Positions 18,514 through 26,799 of a DNA stretch of 39,404 nt are shown piece by piece. The stretch's first letter is position 1; every line of letters starts with the position of its first letter. The translations under genes and the position numbers were made by a program. The stretch is from Prochlorococcus sp. AG-409-A22 (lineage in GTDB: Bacteria > Cyanobacteriota > Cyanobacteriia > PCC-6307 > Cyanobiaceae). The stretch spans positions 1 to 39,404 of the forward strand of contig QCJI01000010.1 in NCBI GenBank assembly GCA_003216135.1. Direction: 5' to 3'. Below the pieces are notes generated by a model. It worked only from the letters and a program-made list of their open reading frames with translations. It did not search any database and had not been told where the DNA came from.

Positions 18514-19601
18514 GAAAAATATTTTAAGAATAATGAATCCAATATGTCATCATAAATATCAACTTCTCCAATTCTTTTAGGTAAAATAAATCTCATTTTG
18601 CCATCTCGGACCTTTTTGTCGCCCATAAGTATTGTTATAACTTCTTTTTTATTTATTTTGGGAATCTTAGTAGGAAGGCTATAGCTTTTAAGAAGATAAT
18701 CTTGTCTTATGAATTCCTCATTAGACCATAAACCTTTCTCTAGTGCTATTTCTCCTGCAATTTTCATGCCTATAGATATCGCTTCCCCATGCAAAAACTC
18801 ACCATATCCACACAAATTCTCAATAACGTGGCCAAAAGAATGCCCATAATTCAATATGGCTCTTATCCCATGCTCCTGTTCGTCTTTAGAAACAATGTGA
18901 GACTTTGTTTTAATTGAACTATTGATTATTTTAATTAAACATTCATTCTCAAGATTTATTAGTTTTTTTTTGTTCTTCTCATTTTCTAAAAATTCAAAAA
19001 GTTCTTTATCTTTAATAACTCCGTATTTGATTACTTCAGCCATACCAGCATTAAATTCTCTTTTGGGTAAAGTTTGTAAAGTTTCCGGGTCAATAAATAC
19101 AGCTTTTGGTTGATGAAAAGCTCCTATTAAATTTTTGCCTTTAGGATGATTAACCGCTGTTTTCCCTCCTACCGATGAATCAACCATAGATAATAATGTT
19201 GTGGGGATCTGAATATATTCGATACCTCTTAACCAAGTCGCAGCTGCCAAACCTGTGATATCACCCACAATACCTCCTCCAAAGGCAATGATTAAGGAAT
19301 TCCTGTCCAGGCCAAATTCAAAAGCAAAGTTATAGATCTCACTTAAAGTTTCCAAGTTTTTATGCAATTCTCCTGCTTTAATAAGGAATATTTGGACTTT
19401 ATAATTATTATCTTTTAGATTTTTTAAGAATTCTTTAATATATAAATCCGATATTTCCTTATTTGAAATTACAAGTATTTTTCTATTATTTTTTACCCCA
19501 ATTTTTGAAAGTTCTTCACTTATTTTGTTTCGTATTCCTGCTTCTATTTTGACTTCGTATGATTTTTTGCCTAAAGGAACTAATATTTTGCTTTTATTCA
19601 C
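18510..19601 (-). CDS. aroB: 3-dehydroquinate synthase
   Basis: AroB converts DAHP to 3-dehydroquinate in the shikimate pathway, using NAD+ and a divalent metal. The 363-aa protein has [22 protein letters not shown], the [21 protein letters not shown] block, [30 protein letters not shown] with a metal-ligand glutamate, [13 protein letters not shown] (metal-ligand histidine) and [11 protein letters not shown]. All are canonical, and the length is normal. The 120-base gap to the divergent purK should contain both promoters. Confidence 0.96.
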   Translation of the reverse strand: MNKSKILVPLGKKSYEVKIEAGIRNKISEELSKIGVKNNRKILVISNKEISDLYIKEFLKNLKDNNYKVQIFLIKAGELHKNLETLSEIYNFAFEFGLDRNSLIIAFGGGIVGDITGLAAATWLRGIEYIQIPTTLLSMVDSSVGGKTAVNHPKGKNLIGAFHQPKAVFIDPETLQTLPKREFNAGMAEVIKYGVIKDKELFEFLENEKNKKKLINLENECLIKIINSSIKTKSHIVSKDEQEHGIRAILNYGHSFGHVIENLCGYGEFLHGEAISIGMKIAGEIALEKGLWSNEEFIRQDYLLKSYSLPTKIPKINKKEVITILMGDKKVRDGKMRFILPKRIGEVDIYDDILDSLFLKYFS

Positions 19602-19724
19602 GATTAATTACCTATTTTAAATTGATAAATATTCCAATTTAATAATATATACTACCAAAAATTAAGATCCAAAAATATTTCAAAATCAGTTGTTAAGAAT
19701 TTAGAATCATAATAAAATCGTTTT

Positions 19725-20915
19725 ATGAGTTTTAAAAAAAATATAAACAATAGAAAAAAAAATTATTCTTTAGGAATAATTGGTGGTGGCCAACTTGCAT
19801 TGATGTTAACTGAAGCAGCAAAAAATAGAGGTTTAAAAGTATGCTTACAAACAAAATCTTCCTGCGATCCAGCTGCTTTTAAAGCGGATTATGTAATTGA
19901 AGCTGATCCTTTAGAGATAAATGGAAATAAGTTCTTAATAAATGAGTGTGAAAAAATAATTTTTGAAAATGAATGGATAAAAATTGATAAATTAAATTTA
20001 ATTGACACCAAAAACATTTTTATTCCTAGCCTTGATGCAATTAAACCTTTAGTAGATAGGATTTCTCAAAAAAAATTAATAGATAGTATTAATCTTCCTA
20101 GCCCAAAATGGATGTCTATTAAAGATCTTATAAGTCTCCCGGAAGAGGAAATTAAAAATTGGGGTTTTCCTCTTATGGCAAAATCAAATAAAGGAGGATA
20201 TGACGGTAAAGGCAACAAAAAAATAAAAACTAAAGAAGAACTAGATTATTTTTTGACTGAGAATAATTCTGATGAATGGTTAATTGAGGAATGGATAGAT
20301 TTTGAACATGAGTTAGCTCTTGTAGGTTCTAGAGATCATAATGGGAAGATAAGAGTATTTCCAATAGTAGAAACCTTCCAATCAAATCACGTTTGTGATT
20401 GGGTATTGTCTCCTGCCTCAACAGATTATGATTTAAATTTATTTGCACTAAATATTTTTTCTTCAATAGTAAATCAACTTAACTATGTAGGAGTTTTGGG
20501 AATTGAATTTTTTTATGGAGTTAATGGCCTATTAATTAATGAAATAGCTCCTAGAACGCATAATTCGGCTCATTTCTCTATTGAAGCTTGTTCTTCAAGT
20601 CAGTTTGATCAATATGTTTGTATTTCTTCTGGTATTAAAGCCCCTGAAATTAAAATGAACTGTGAAGGCGCGATTATGATAAATTTGCTTGGATTAAAAA
20701 ATGATTTCCCAACCTCCATAGAAGCAAGAATCAAAATGTTATCTAAAATAGATGGTTCTAATTTGCATTTGTACGGTAAATCTAAGGAAACACCGGGAAG
20801 AAAAATGGCTCATATTACATTCTTGTTAAATGGTAAAACTCATTTAGAAAGATATGAAGAATCCCAAGAAATATTAACTAAGGTAAGAGACATATGGCCT
20901 TCTCCAAATGAATAA
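19725..20915 (+). CDS. purK: N5-carboxyaminoimidazole ribonucleotide synthase
   Basis: PurK carboxylates AIR with ATP and bicarbonate in purine synthesis. The 396-aa ATP-grasp protein shows SLGIIGGGQLALMLTEAAK, FPLMAKSNKGGYDGKGNKK, EEWIDFEHELALVGSR, YVGVLGIEFF, LINEIAPRTHNSAHFSIEAC, then HLYGKSKETPGRKMAHITF at the C-terminus. All blocks are in the standard order. The first 14 residues (SFKKNINNRKKN) are a lysine/asparagine-rich extension before the Rossmann strand. A structured RNA block begins about 25 bases after the stop. Confidence 0.95.
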   Translation: MSFKKNINNRKKNYSLGIIGGGQLALMLTEAAKNRGLKVCLQTKSSCDPAAFKADYVIEADPLEINGNKFLINECEKIIFENEWIKIDKLNLIDTKNIFIPSLDAIKPLVDRISQKKLIDSINLPSPKWMSIKDLISLPEEEIKNWGFPLMAKSNKGGYDGKGNKKIKTKEELDYFLTENNSDEWLIEEWIDFEHELALVGSRDHNGKIRVFPIVETFQSNHVCDWVLSPASTDYDLNLFALNIFSSIVNQLNYVGVLGIEFFYGVNGLLINEIAPRTHNSAHFSIEACSSSQFDQYVCISSGIKAPEIKMNCEGAIMINLLGLKNDFPTSIEARIKMLSKIDGSNLHLYGKSKETPGRKMAHITFLLNGKTHLERYEESQEILTKVRDIWPSPNE

Positions 20916-20939
20916 AAAAATAAGTTAAAGTTAATACAC

Positions 20940-21225
20940 TGAGTCTTTGGTTAAGTTCTTCTTTATGTGCTCTGATCTGACTCTCTTTCGACATGAGGAT
21001 GCTGTCGTGACGTGGTAGTAAACCGATCTTGTAGTCGGAAACGAAAGCTCACTTTGCCTCCTCTTCTGGCTTTTCCAGGTCGATGCAGCAGAGAACTGAC
21101 GGGGATTCGGTAAGAGGCTTAGAGTAGTTGCTATAGCAGCTTTCTGAGCCTTCTTCTTTTGTTTAGTTATAGGACTGTTCCTCTTTGTAGAAGAGTGCTT
21201 TTTTGACTGCCTCTTCAAGTGAAGT
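20940..21225 (+). ncRNA. ssrS: Candidate 6S RNA (Yfr7/ssaA type) downstream of purK
   Basis: This block is clearly richer in G+C than its surroundings. It contains stems: CGACA/TGTCG near 20990-21010, CCGA/TCGG near 21022-21040, GGCTTAGA/TCTGAGCC near 21116-21152 enclosing GTTGC-TATA-GCAGC, and GAAGAG/CTCTTC near 21190-21215. A -10-like TAATAC lies at 20932-20937. From memory, the cyanobacterial 6S RNA gene is linked to purK; that placement is the main reason for the call. The high-G+C stretch is nearly 290 bases, longer than a mature 6S of about 185, so a precursor or a second element may be included. Strand and exact ends are not proven. A minus-strand 95-codon frame across it is rejected as coding. 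Confidence 0.55.
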
Positions 21226-21385
21226 ATTTTATTTTATTTATAGGGTTGCCTTTTATTTAACCTTAAAAAGAAATAGAAAAATTTTTGATATGATATGACA
21301 ATTTAAAAATTAGTACATAATTGCTACTCTAATATTAATCTACTGGCTATATTCATTGATATATATATAGTGTGAGGCTATTTTT

Positions 21386-22525
21386 GTGAAACTATTCCAA
21401 AAATTATTAATTGCTCCTGCAGCCTTAGGTCTTTTTTCTCCTATTGCAGCAATAGCTAATGAAATCAACATTGGTGATGTATCTGGCTACTCTTCTTCAG
21501 AAGAAGCTCAGAGCATTAACGAATTTAATGCTAAAGAAATTGCTGTTACTAATAGCCGTATAGATGGCATAGAAGCTAGATTAAATAATGTTGAAGCTGG
21601 TTCTTTCACAGAAACAACAAAAGCATCATTCTCAGCAGACTTCGCAATCGGTGGTGTTGATGGAATTGATGGAAATGAGGCTGTAACAGCTGGATATGGA
21701 TTCCAAATTGATCTAAATACAAGTTTTACAGGTAGTGATTCATTAGATATCTCTATCGATGCTGGTAATGCAGATGATGGAAACTTAGATGAGCTAGATC
21801 TTAATGATAATGGTGACAATCTTGCTGTAGACGGAATTTCTTATACTTTCCCTCTTGGAGATAAGGCAACTGTTTTCGTTGGCGACAACACTCCAGGAAG
21901 CAAGCTTTACAACACAGCTTGTGTATACGGTGGACAGACAGACGTGTTGGATGACTGTGGTGCGGCATCTTCTGCTTTAGATGCAGAATTCGGTACTTCA
22001 GCAGGTGCAAGCTTTGATTTCGGTGATGGCTTTACTGCTGCTATCGGATATGAAGGACAAGGCGATAGTACTTCTGGACTTTTAACAAAAGAAGGAACTG
22101 ATGCTTACGGTGCTCAGCTTACATATACTGATGATTCCTACGGTGCATCACTAACTTATGCAAATATTGAGAGTGCTGATGACACTACATACTGGGCTCT
22201 TAACGGTTACTGGACTCCAGAATCAACAGGTAATGTACCTTCAATAAGTGTTGGTTATGAATGGGGTGATCCAGATGCAGGTGAAGAAACAACACAATAT
22301 TTTGTTGGTCTTCAGTGGGATGAAATTGGCCCAGGAACAATTGGTATTGCATTAGGTAACACAGGCCCTATCGATGATGGCGCTGAAGAAACTTCCATGT
22401 ATGAACTTTTCTACAGCTACCCTATTAACGATGGTATGACCATTACTCCTGTCTTCTACACCAAAGAAGTTGCCGATGCTGATGACGAAACAGGTTTATT
22501 AGTTAAGACTTCATTCCGCTTCTAA
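21386..22525 (+). CDS. Outer-membrane porin of the cyanobacterial type
   Basis: A 379-aa secreted beta-barrel protein. The signal peptide is KLFQKLLIAPAALGLFSPIAAIA, cleaved before NEINIG. A short helical segment follows (about 45-75, INEFNAKEIAVTNSRIDGIEARLNNVE), suited to coiled-coil formation. After that come alternating amphipathic strands rich in D, G, T and Y, ending in a terminal aromatic, SFRF, which is the BAM recognition signal. It is strongly acidic and lacks a recognisable SLH domain, unlike longer Som porins. Codons are richer in C-ending forms than in neighbours, as expected of a very highly expressed gene. The start is GTG at 21386, set by GAGG at 21374-21377. A strong terminator follows. 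Confidence 0.88.
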   Translation: MKLFQKLLIAPAALGLFSPIAAIANEINIGDVSGYSSSEEAQSINEFNAKEIAVTNSRIDGIEARLNNVEAGSFTETTKASFSADFAIGGVDGIDGNEAVTAGYGFQIDLNTSFTGSDSLDISIDAGNADDGNLDELDLNDNGDNLAVDGISYTFPLGDKATVFVGDNTPGSKLYNTACVYGGQTDVLDDCGAASSALDAEFGTSAGASFDFGDGFTAAIGYEGQGDSTSGLLTKEGTDAYGAQLTYTDDSYGASLTYANIESADDTTYWALNGYWTPESTGNVPSISVGYEWGDPDAGEETTQYFVGLQWDEIGPGTIGIALGNTGPIDDGAEETSMYELFYSYPINDGMTITPVFYTKEVADADDETGLLVKTSFRF

Positions 22526-22566
22526 GTTTATTAATTTAATTTAGAAAATCTTACACACATTAAAAA

Positions 22567-22592
22567 GGCCTACCTAGCGGTGGGTCTTTTTT
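22567..22592 (+). terminator. Rho-independent terminator of the porin gene
   Basis: A stem of CCTACC with GGTGGG (one G-T pair) closes a TAGC tetraloop and is followed by six T. It begins about 40 bases after the porin stop codon and is oriented for the plus strand. Confidence 0.9.
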
Positions 22593-23275
22593 ATTTGATA
22601 TTTTGAGCCTTGCTTTTAATAAATGGAATCTATATTGTAAAGTCCTAGAAGCTTCGTCTATTAGATGAACTGATTAGAAATTCTACCCTGCTTTAATGAT
22701 TCGTATATAGCCAATCGATTCGACAAAGTTCCTAATAGATTCTCATTCTTTTGATCCCTTTTAAATCAACTGTTAGTGTTAGCCTTCTCAAGACTTAAAG
22801 AACCCTTTAACTTTTCAAAGAGTTAGATCTGATATCTATTCTTATTTGTTTATTCCCTCTCACTTATTACAGAATCCTCAAATTTATTCTCGAAATCTTT
22901 GATTTTTTAATTCTCTTTTCAATATGATCAAACAGATACATTCCTTGCCCTGTATAAAGATTTAAGGCAAACTATATTTCCCTTTGCCTAATTAACTCTT
23001 TGGAGCGTTTATATAGCGAGATAATTATTTGGAATATTTTTCTTGTTCTTATCAGCTCAAATTCCTCAAAATTATTCTTAGTGCCCTCATGATTTTTTTC
23101 GATTAAGACCTTGATGACAGAGGGAGATTTGTGAATAGACTAGAAAAATTTTTATCAATTGTTTCTATCTTTCTTATAGATATCTACCTGGATGATAAAA
23201 CGTTAGATTTAATGCATAAATTTTAAAATCTAACTGCTAAAAAAATGATTTATAAAATATTACAAAACAATTATC
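22593..23275. other. Non-coding stretch between porin terminator and DUF1651 promoter
   Basis: About 680 bases with no credible reading frame on either strand. It contains one perfect seven-base inverted repeat, AGGCAAA (22965-22971) with TTTGCCT (22983-22989), without a following T-run. The G+C is a little above that of the deserts at 25-26 kb. I see no repeat of porin sequence and no tRNA. Confidence 0.6.
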
Positions 23276-23305
23276 TTGACGCTAGACAATAAAGACTGCT
23301 ATAAC
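23276..23305 (+). promoter_or_regulatory. Sigma-70-type promoter for the DUF1651 gene
   Basis: TTGACG (23276-23281) and TATAAC (23300-23305) are separated by 18 bases. This is the best promoter-like match I noticed in the window. Transcription would begin near 23312, only a few bases before the first ATG at 23316. Confidence 0.65.
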
Positions 23306-23315
23306 TATAGTACAT

Positions 23316-23630
23316 ATGTATTATAGGCTAATGGTTCTAGGGGAGGCTAATGTTTGGACTAGTTTTTCTTATGGTTATCGTAATGATTCCCCAAGTGGTT
23401 GGTTGCTTAATCCAGACCGATGTAAATTAATTTTATTTGAAAGGAATAAAAAATCTCCAAGACATGCTATCAGAATTTTTGCTCATACATATTATGCTAA
23501 TGACATTGGAGAACCAATGGCAATTAAGTCTTCAAGTCAAATGCTCTTAGACGATGCTTGGAACAAATGGCATGACCTTCAATTACAAGGTTGGACTTTC
23601 GAAGAGCTTGAATTACCTGAATCAGCATGA
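23316..23630 (+). CDS. DUF1651 family protein
   Basis: A 104-aa soluble protein. SGWLLNPDRCKLILFERNKKSPRHAIRIF followed by a C-terminal DAWNKWHDLQLQGWTFEE is the pattern of DUF1651, a family largely confined to Prochlorococcus and marine Synechococcus with no known function. Two starts are possible: ATG at 23316, almost leaderless relative to the promoter at 23276-23305, or ATG at 23331 with AGG three bases before it. Its stop overlaps the ATG of the next small frame (ATGA). Confidence 0.7.
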   Translation: MYYRLMVLGEANVWTSFSYGYRNDSPSGWLLNPDRCKLILFERNKKSPRHAIRIFAHTYYANDIGEPMAIKSSSQMLLDDAWNKWHDLQLQGWTFEELELPESA

Positions 23631-23767
23631 AAAATTTCAACTTATTTATTAATAAGATTTCTAAGGGAGAGAGGAATATACCTGTTCAATATTCTTCAAT
23701 GACTTTTGCAGAAATTTTTAATGTTTTAGTTTTTGAAAATAACAGAGAATATTCTTATGAATCATAG
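23627..23767 (+). CDS. Small hypothetical protein, 46 aa
   Basis: An ATG overlapping the DUF1651 stop opens a 46-codon frame (start MKNFNLFINKISKGERNIPV, end NNREYSYES). The ATGA overlap and the overlap of its own end with the next small gene suggest a three-gene coupled unit. No family recognised; there is no membrane segment. Confidence 0.45.
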   Translation: MKNFNLFINKISKGERNIPVQYSSMTFAEIFNVLVFENNREYSYES

Positions 23768-23911
23768 AGAATTAGTAGATCAAGTTTTCGCTTCTTGTTT
23801 AAGGCAAAGTGGCAAGATGGAAAGTCGCAGATCGTGGTTGGCAATGAGAGAATGTATCTCGAACAATTAGATAGTGAACAACTTAAAGACATTCTTAAAG
23901 AAACTCCATAA
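23757..23911 (+). pseudogene. Small conserved-looking protein interrupted by a one-base deletion
   Basis: The frame from ATG 23757 reads MNHRELVDQVFASCLRQSGK, then MESRRSWLAMRE, and stops at 23868-23870 after ECISNN. In the neighbouring frame the text resumes as MYLEQLDSEQLKDILKETP with a stop at 23909-23911. Inserting one A in the GAGAATG at about 23849-23855 joins the halves into a smooth 52-aa protein. I read this as one gene with a one-base deletion in an A-run, real or a sequencing error. Confidence 0.55.
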
Positions 23912-24023
23912 TTTAGGATCTCTGTTTATTCATTCTTTCTTAAATTATTAGTAATTTCCTAAACTAAGAAAAAACTATCTATATAAATATGTAATTAAGG
24001 AAAAATCTGATTCAAGAGTTTAA

Positions 24024-24773
24024 CTAATACTTGATGGCCATCTGCCAATAACAATAACCTAAATTTGATTTTTCTCTTATTAACTGTAATTTTCTAGAAT
24101 TTATCTTTACTACTATTCCATCGGTTGGATATTCTTTAAACAAATTTCCTTCTAGCCATTGTTTTCTAAATACTTTCACTTGGCTTGTGAAATTACAAGA
24201 AATATCTTTAGGAGTTGAAAAACCAAGCTTTGAAAGATGTGTTTTGGATTCATGTTGGTTTAGTCTTGAATTAAGTATTTGGAAACTGCAAAAACTGAGA
24301 CTTTCTCCAAATCCTTCGTGAGCTCTTAGGAATCCAGACGCAATCCTTTGGGAAAAATTGGGAGTCTGTTTGGGTGAATAAAGTTCACCTCTAACTTGAA
24401 AAACTCCTTTAATAGGAAGTTGTTTGGGAATATCTTTAACTTTTGCGATTTTGCTTGTAACATCATTTCCTTTCCTTGAGATTCCTTTTTCTAAAGTGCC
24501 ATTTCTATATTGCAAAGCAATAGCACAGCCATCTATTTTAGGTTCTATTAACAATCTAGTATCAGGAAGTAAGCCTTCTAAAAATTGATCTATTGAACCC
24601 TTTTCTAATGATGGCAAGACTAAATCATTTTTCTTACTAAAGTAATCGCAATTAGGATCTATTCTTAATAGATTTTTCTCAAGTTGATCAAACTGTTTAT
24701 CTGAAATTAAAGCATTACCATTTCTATAGTTATAGTCGTACCATTCAATTCGTTCTTCTAGATAGCTTTTCAT
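24024..24773 (-). CDS. Stand-alone adenylation domain of an NAD+-dependent DNA ligase (LigA-like)
   Basis: A 249-aa protein matching only the N-terminal third of LigA. A domain Ia-like start (WYDYNYRNGNALISDKQFDQLEKNL) is followed by nucleotidyltransferase motif I EPKIDG with Lys79, then SRKGNDVTSKIAKVKDIPKQL, motif III RGE (128-130), motif IV TDGIVVKIN (217-225) and motif V WQMAIKY ending the protein, with Lys248. The OB, zinc-finger, HhH and BRCT domains of the roughly 670-aa LigA are absent. The catalytic residues look intact, so self-adenylation is plausible but efficient nick sealing is not. Its ATG directly follows the stop of the upstream small membrane protein (TAAATG), indicating coupling. 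Confidence 0.85.
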   Translation of the reverse strand: MKSYLEERIEWYDYNYRNGNALISDKQFDQLEKNLLRIDPNCDYFSKKNDLVLPSLEKGSIDQFLEGLLPDTRLLIEPKIDGCAIALQYRNGTLEKGISRKGNDVTSKIAKVKDIPKQLPIKGVFQVRGELYSPKQTPNFSQRIASGFLRAHEGFGESLSFCSFQILNSRLNQHESKTHLSKLGFSTPKDISCNFTSQVKVFRKQWLEGNLFKEYPTDGIVVKINSRKLQLIREKSNLGYCYWQMAIKY

Positions 24774-24995
24774 TTAATAAGAAGGCTTTAAACTTGGGCT
24801 AGGTATCCATCGTGGTTTATCTATAATCCATTTTTCTCTTTCTTCGTACTTAACTGTCCACAAAAGAAATGAAGAAATATGTTTCAATGATATTCCAACT
24901 ATATATCTTGTTTTTGGGCTTATGGAAATAAATCCAACTAAAAAGATTAATAAAATGAGTTTGATTATACTTTTAATCATTTTAAAAAAAATCAT
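24774..24995 (-). CDS. Small membrane protein, 73 aa
   Basis: One hydrophobic segment near the N-terminus (IIKLILLIFLVGFISI), then a polar tail ending RWIPSPSLKPSY. An internal ATG at 24980 (MIKSIIKL) is an equally good start. The stop abuts the ATG of the ligase-like gene with no gap. No family recognised; the coupling to the ligase-like gene is the only functional hint. Confidence 0.55.
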   Translation of the reverse strand: MIFFKMIKSIIKLILLIFLVGFISISPKTRYIVGISLKHISSFLLWTVKYEEREKWIIDKPRWIPSPSLKPSY

Positions 24996-25021
24996 TTAGC
25001 GGATAATTAGTAATAGTTTTA

Positions 25022-25318
25022 TTATATGCAATTCTTGTAGCCTTCTATTTTTGCCAGATCTTCAATATCTAAACCAGTTTCTTTAAATAGTTTTTCTCTT
25101 ATATCGTCCTCATTAAATTTATTTAAAGCACCTTTTGATGAGAGGCTGATACAGCTGTTTTTATATTTGGCCTCTTTAATAACTGGAGATAAATAAAAAC
25201 CACATATGATTACAAACCCGCCAAAAGTTATAACTCTTCTATGGTTTTTCCACAATTGATAAAATTTATTAGTCACAAGAAAATTATTAATTAACTTTAA
25301 TTCTAGATCTGCAGTCAA
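25022..25318 (-). CDS. Small membrane-anchored protein, 98 aa
   Basis: A short cytosolic N-terminus, one membrane segment (VITFGGFVIICGFYLSPV, about residues 29-46), then a soluble region with two cysteines (NSCISLS and the terminal NCI) that could pair on the far side. The helix-rich tail DIREKLFKETGLDIEDLAKIEGY resembles that of several small picocyanobacterial hypotheticals. It lies 27 bases upstream of the next small gene and probably belongs to the same unit with the ligase-like gene. Confidence 0.6.
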   Translation of the reverse strand: MTADLELKLINNFLVTNKFYQLWKNHRRVITFGGFVIICGFYLSPVIKEAKYKNSCISLSSKGALNKFNEDDIREKLFKETGLDIEDLAKIEGYKNCI

Positions 25319-25664
25319 TCAATTTATATTTAATTAATCAAAGTGAAATTAATTAATTTTATTTGTTGAGATATTTCCTTAATAATATATTGATTTTATA
25401 AGTATCTAATCTTTAGAGACATAAAGGCTAATTTTGAAATTTATTATCCTTCTTAGATTTTTTTGTTATCGAGATAGCAAAATTTTTGATATTAATGTTA
25501 ACTAATCTAATTTATAAAAAATTAGAAAATATCTAAATAAAAGGTTCTCCGAAAAGCTTATTTTAATTTGTCATTCAATCTGGCCTATCTAAATACTTTA
25601 TCTTTATCTAAAAAAGCACTAATTTATACAACTTCAACTATCTATTCTATATATCATCAAATTT
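25319..25664. other. AT-rich intergenic stretch
   Basis: About 345 bases, very AT-rich, with no frame I would defend. It contains a CTCCGAAAAGC patch near 25547 but no clear hairpin or promoter. Confidence 0.5.
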
Positions 25665-25766
25665 ATGATTCAATTTTATTTTTTAATATTTTTATTAGTT
25701 GTACTTACTTTTGTTGCTCTGTTATTGGACGCCCCAGAATTATCTGATTTAATTAAAACTTTTTAA
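25665..25766 (+). CDS. Possible 33-aa membrane peptide
   Basis: ATG 25665 opens a frame of 33 codons: a single hydrophobic helix (FYFLIFLLVVLTFVALLL) with a short acidic end, DAPELSDLIKTF. The GC-richer codons GAC GCC CCA GAA in an otherwise AT desert suggest selection. There is no convincing ribosome-binding site. Confidence 0.4.
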   Translation: MIQFYFLIFLLVVLTFVALLLDAPELSDLIKTF

Positions 25767-26097
25767 AAATTACTAATAAAGCTTTAGTTATAGTCTCTTA
25801 ATTATCTAGAAGATATTATGCATATTAATTTAATATTTTTTTCTTACTATTTAATCATTTTATTCATTATAAAAACTTTAAGTATTTGTTATTCTATAAA
25901 TAATTCCTTAGATTTTTATTTTTTTTAATAGTTTCTTTTTCTGAAAATATATACTTCAATAATTTTTCTTCAGATTATTCACATTAAAAAATAAAAAATC
26001 AACAATTTTAAAAATTTAATATTTAATCAGCATTTTTACTGATTTACTTTAAATATCAATAAGGCTTATGTTTAATATGTTGATTTGGAGGGATCTT
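25767..26097. other. AT-rich intergenic stretch
   Basis: About 330 very AT-rich bases. One 36-codon plus-strand frame (ATG near 25818) has a composition no different from random AT sequence and I do not call it. The leader of the small unit below begins within its last tens of bases. Confidence 0.45.
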
Positions 26098-26133
26098 ATG
26101 ATTGACAGTCCACCAGAGAATCTAAAAAACTAA
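26098..26133 (+). CDS. Very short frame with a near-perfect Shine-Dalgarno (11 aa; 21 aa from ATG 26068)
   Basis: GGAGGG at 26087-26092 stands five bases before ATG 26098, which encodes MIDSPPENLKN and a stop. The same frame opens 10 codons earlier at ATG 26068. Strong ribosome-binding sites are uncommon among the genes here. A terminator follows at 26202-26238, so this looks like a self-contained transcript of about 150-200 bases: a tiny mRNA, an upstream fragment of a decayed gene (after the TAA the frame continues FDYKLLSK), or a small RNA. Confidence 0.35.
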   Translation: MIDSPPENLKN

Positions 26134-26201
26134 TTTGATTATAAACTTCTCAGCAAGTGATATAAAACAATTTAAATATAGATAAAACTAAAGCTAATAG
26201 A

Positions 26202-26238
26202 GGAATGTTTCCTATATATTGGATTCATTCCTTTTTTT
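26202..26238 (+). terminator. Rho-independent terminator
   Basis: GGAATG (26202-26207) pairs with CATTCC (26226-26231) and seven T follow. It is plus-oriented and ends the small transcript that contains the GGAGGG-preceded frame. The 260 bases beyond it, to 26495, hold nothing I can support. Confidence 0.75.
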
Positions 26239-26495
26239 ATCAAAATCAAAAAAATTTAAGTTTGTTATCTCTTTTTCAAAGTTTAAAAATGTTTTAAATT
26301 TTAGTTTTGTAATATGACATTGAAAAAAATGATTTTCTAAGGTTTACCTTAAATGAATCTAAGAATTGTTTATAATTTTTTCTTACCATTAATTAAAAAA
26401 ATCTCAAACAAGCTTTTCATTTCTAAATTTGAATCATCATATTATTTGTAATATTTTATCTTTAATTTATTTAATTCCTTCTAGGATTTTTTTAA

Positions 26496-26727
26496 TTAAT
26501 CTTTTTTCTCTTGGTTATTAATAAAAATAGGATTAAATTCCATTGCAATTAAAACCACTACAATTAAAAATTCTAATTATTTTAATTATAAAATCATGAA
26601 AACTATCATCGTAAAAAAAACCCCAGGTTGTAAAGATAGAAAAACAAGTAACAGCAAATGCCGCATATTGAAGCCAATGAAAGCCATACATATCTAAACC
26701 ATTTTTATCAAAATCAGAATTACTCAA
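26496..26727 (-). pseudogene. Small membrane protein with probable frameshift
   Basis: The frame from ATG 26727 reads SNSDFDKNGLDMYGFHWLQY, then AAFAVTCFSIFTTWGFFYDD, a membrane helix, up to FHDFIIKI. It then continues in frame only as a cysteine/asparagine-rich tail to 26533. One base shift near 26575-26585 moves it into a frame reading LEFLIVVVLIAMEFNP and IFINNQEKKD, a second membrane helix and charged end, stopping at 26496-26498. I favour a two-helix protein broken by a one-base insertion. As it stands the product is 64 aa. Confidence 0.45.
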
Positions 26728-26799
26728 AGTTTTTTTATTTTAGTATAAGAATTTTTAATTTAAATATAGATGTTAAATGGAAAATTAAATCTGCTTAAA

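Noticed and set aside
20931-21218. 95-codon minus-strand frame downstream of purK
   Set aside because: Lysine/serine/threonine-rich with poor codon use for this genome, and it lies on a hairpin-rich block that better fits a structured RNA.
25818-25928. 36-codon plus-strand frame in the AT desert
   Set aside because: The composition (Phe, Ile, Tyr, Leu, Asn) is what random AT-rich sequence gives; there are no charged ends or ribosome-binding site.
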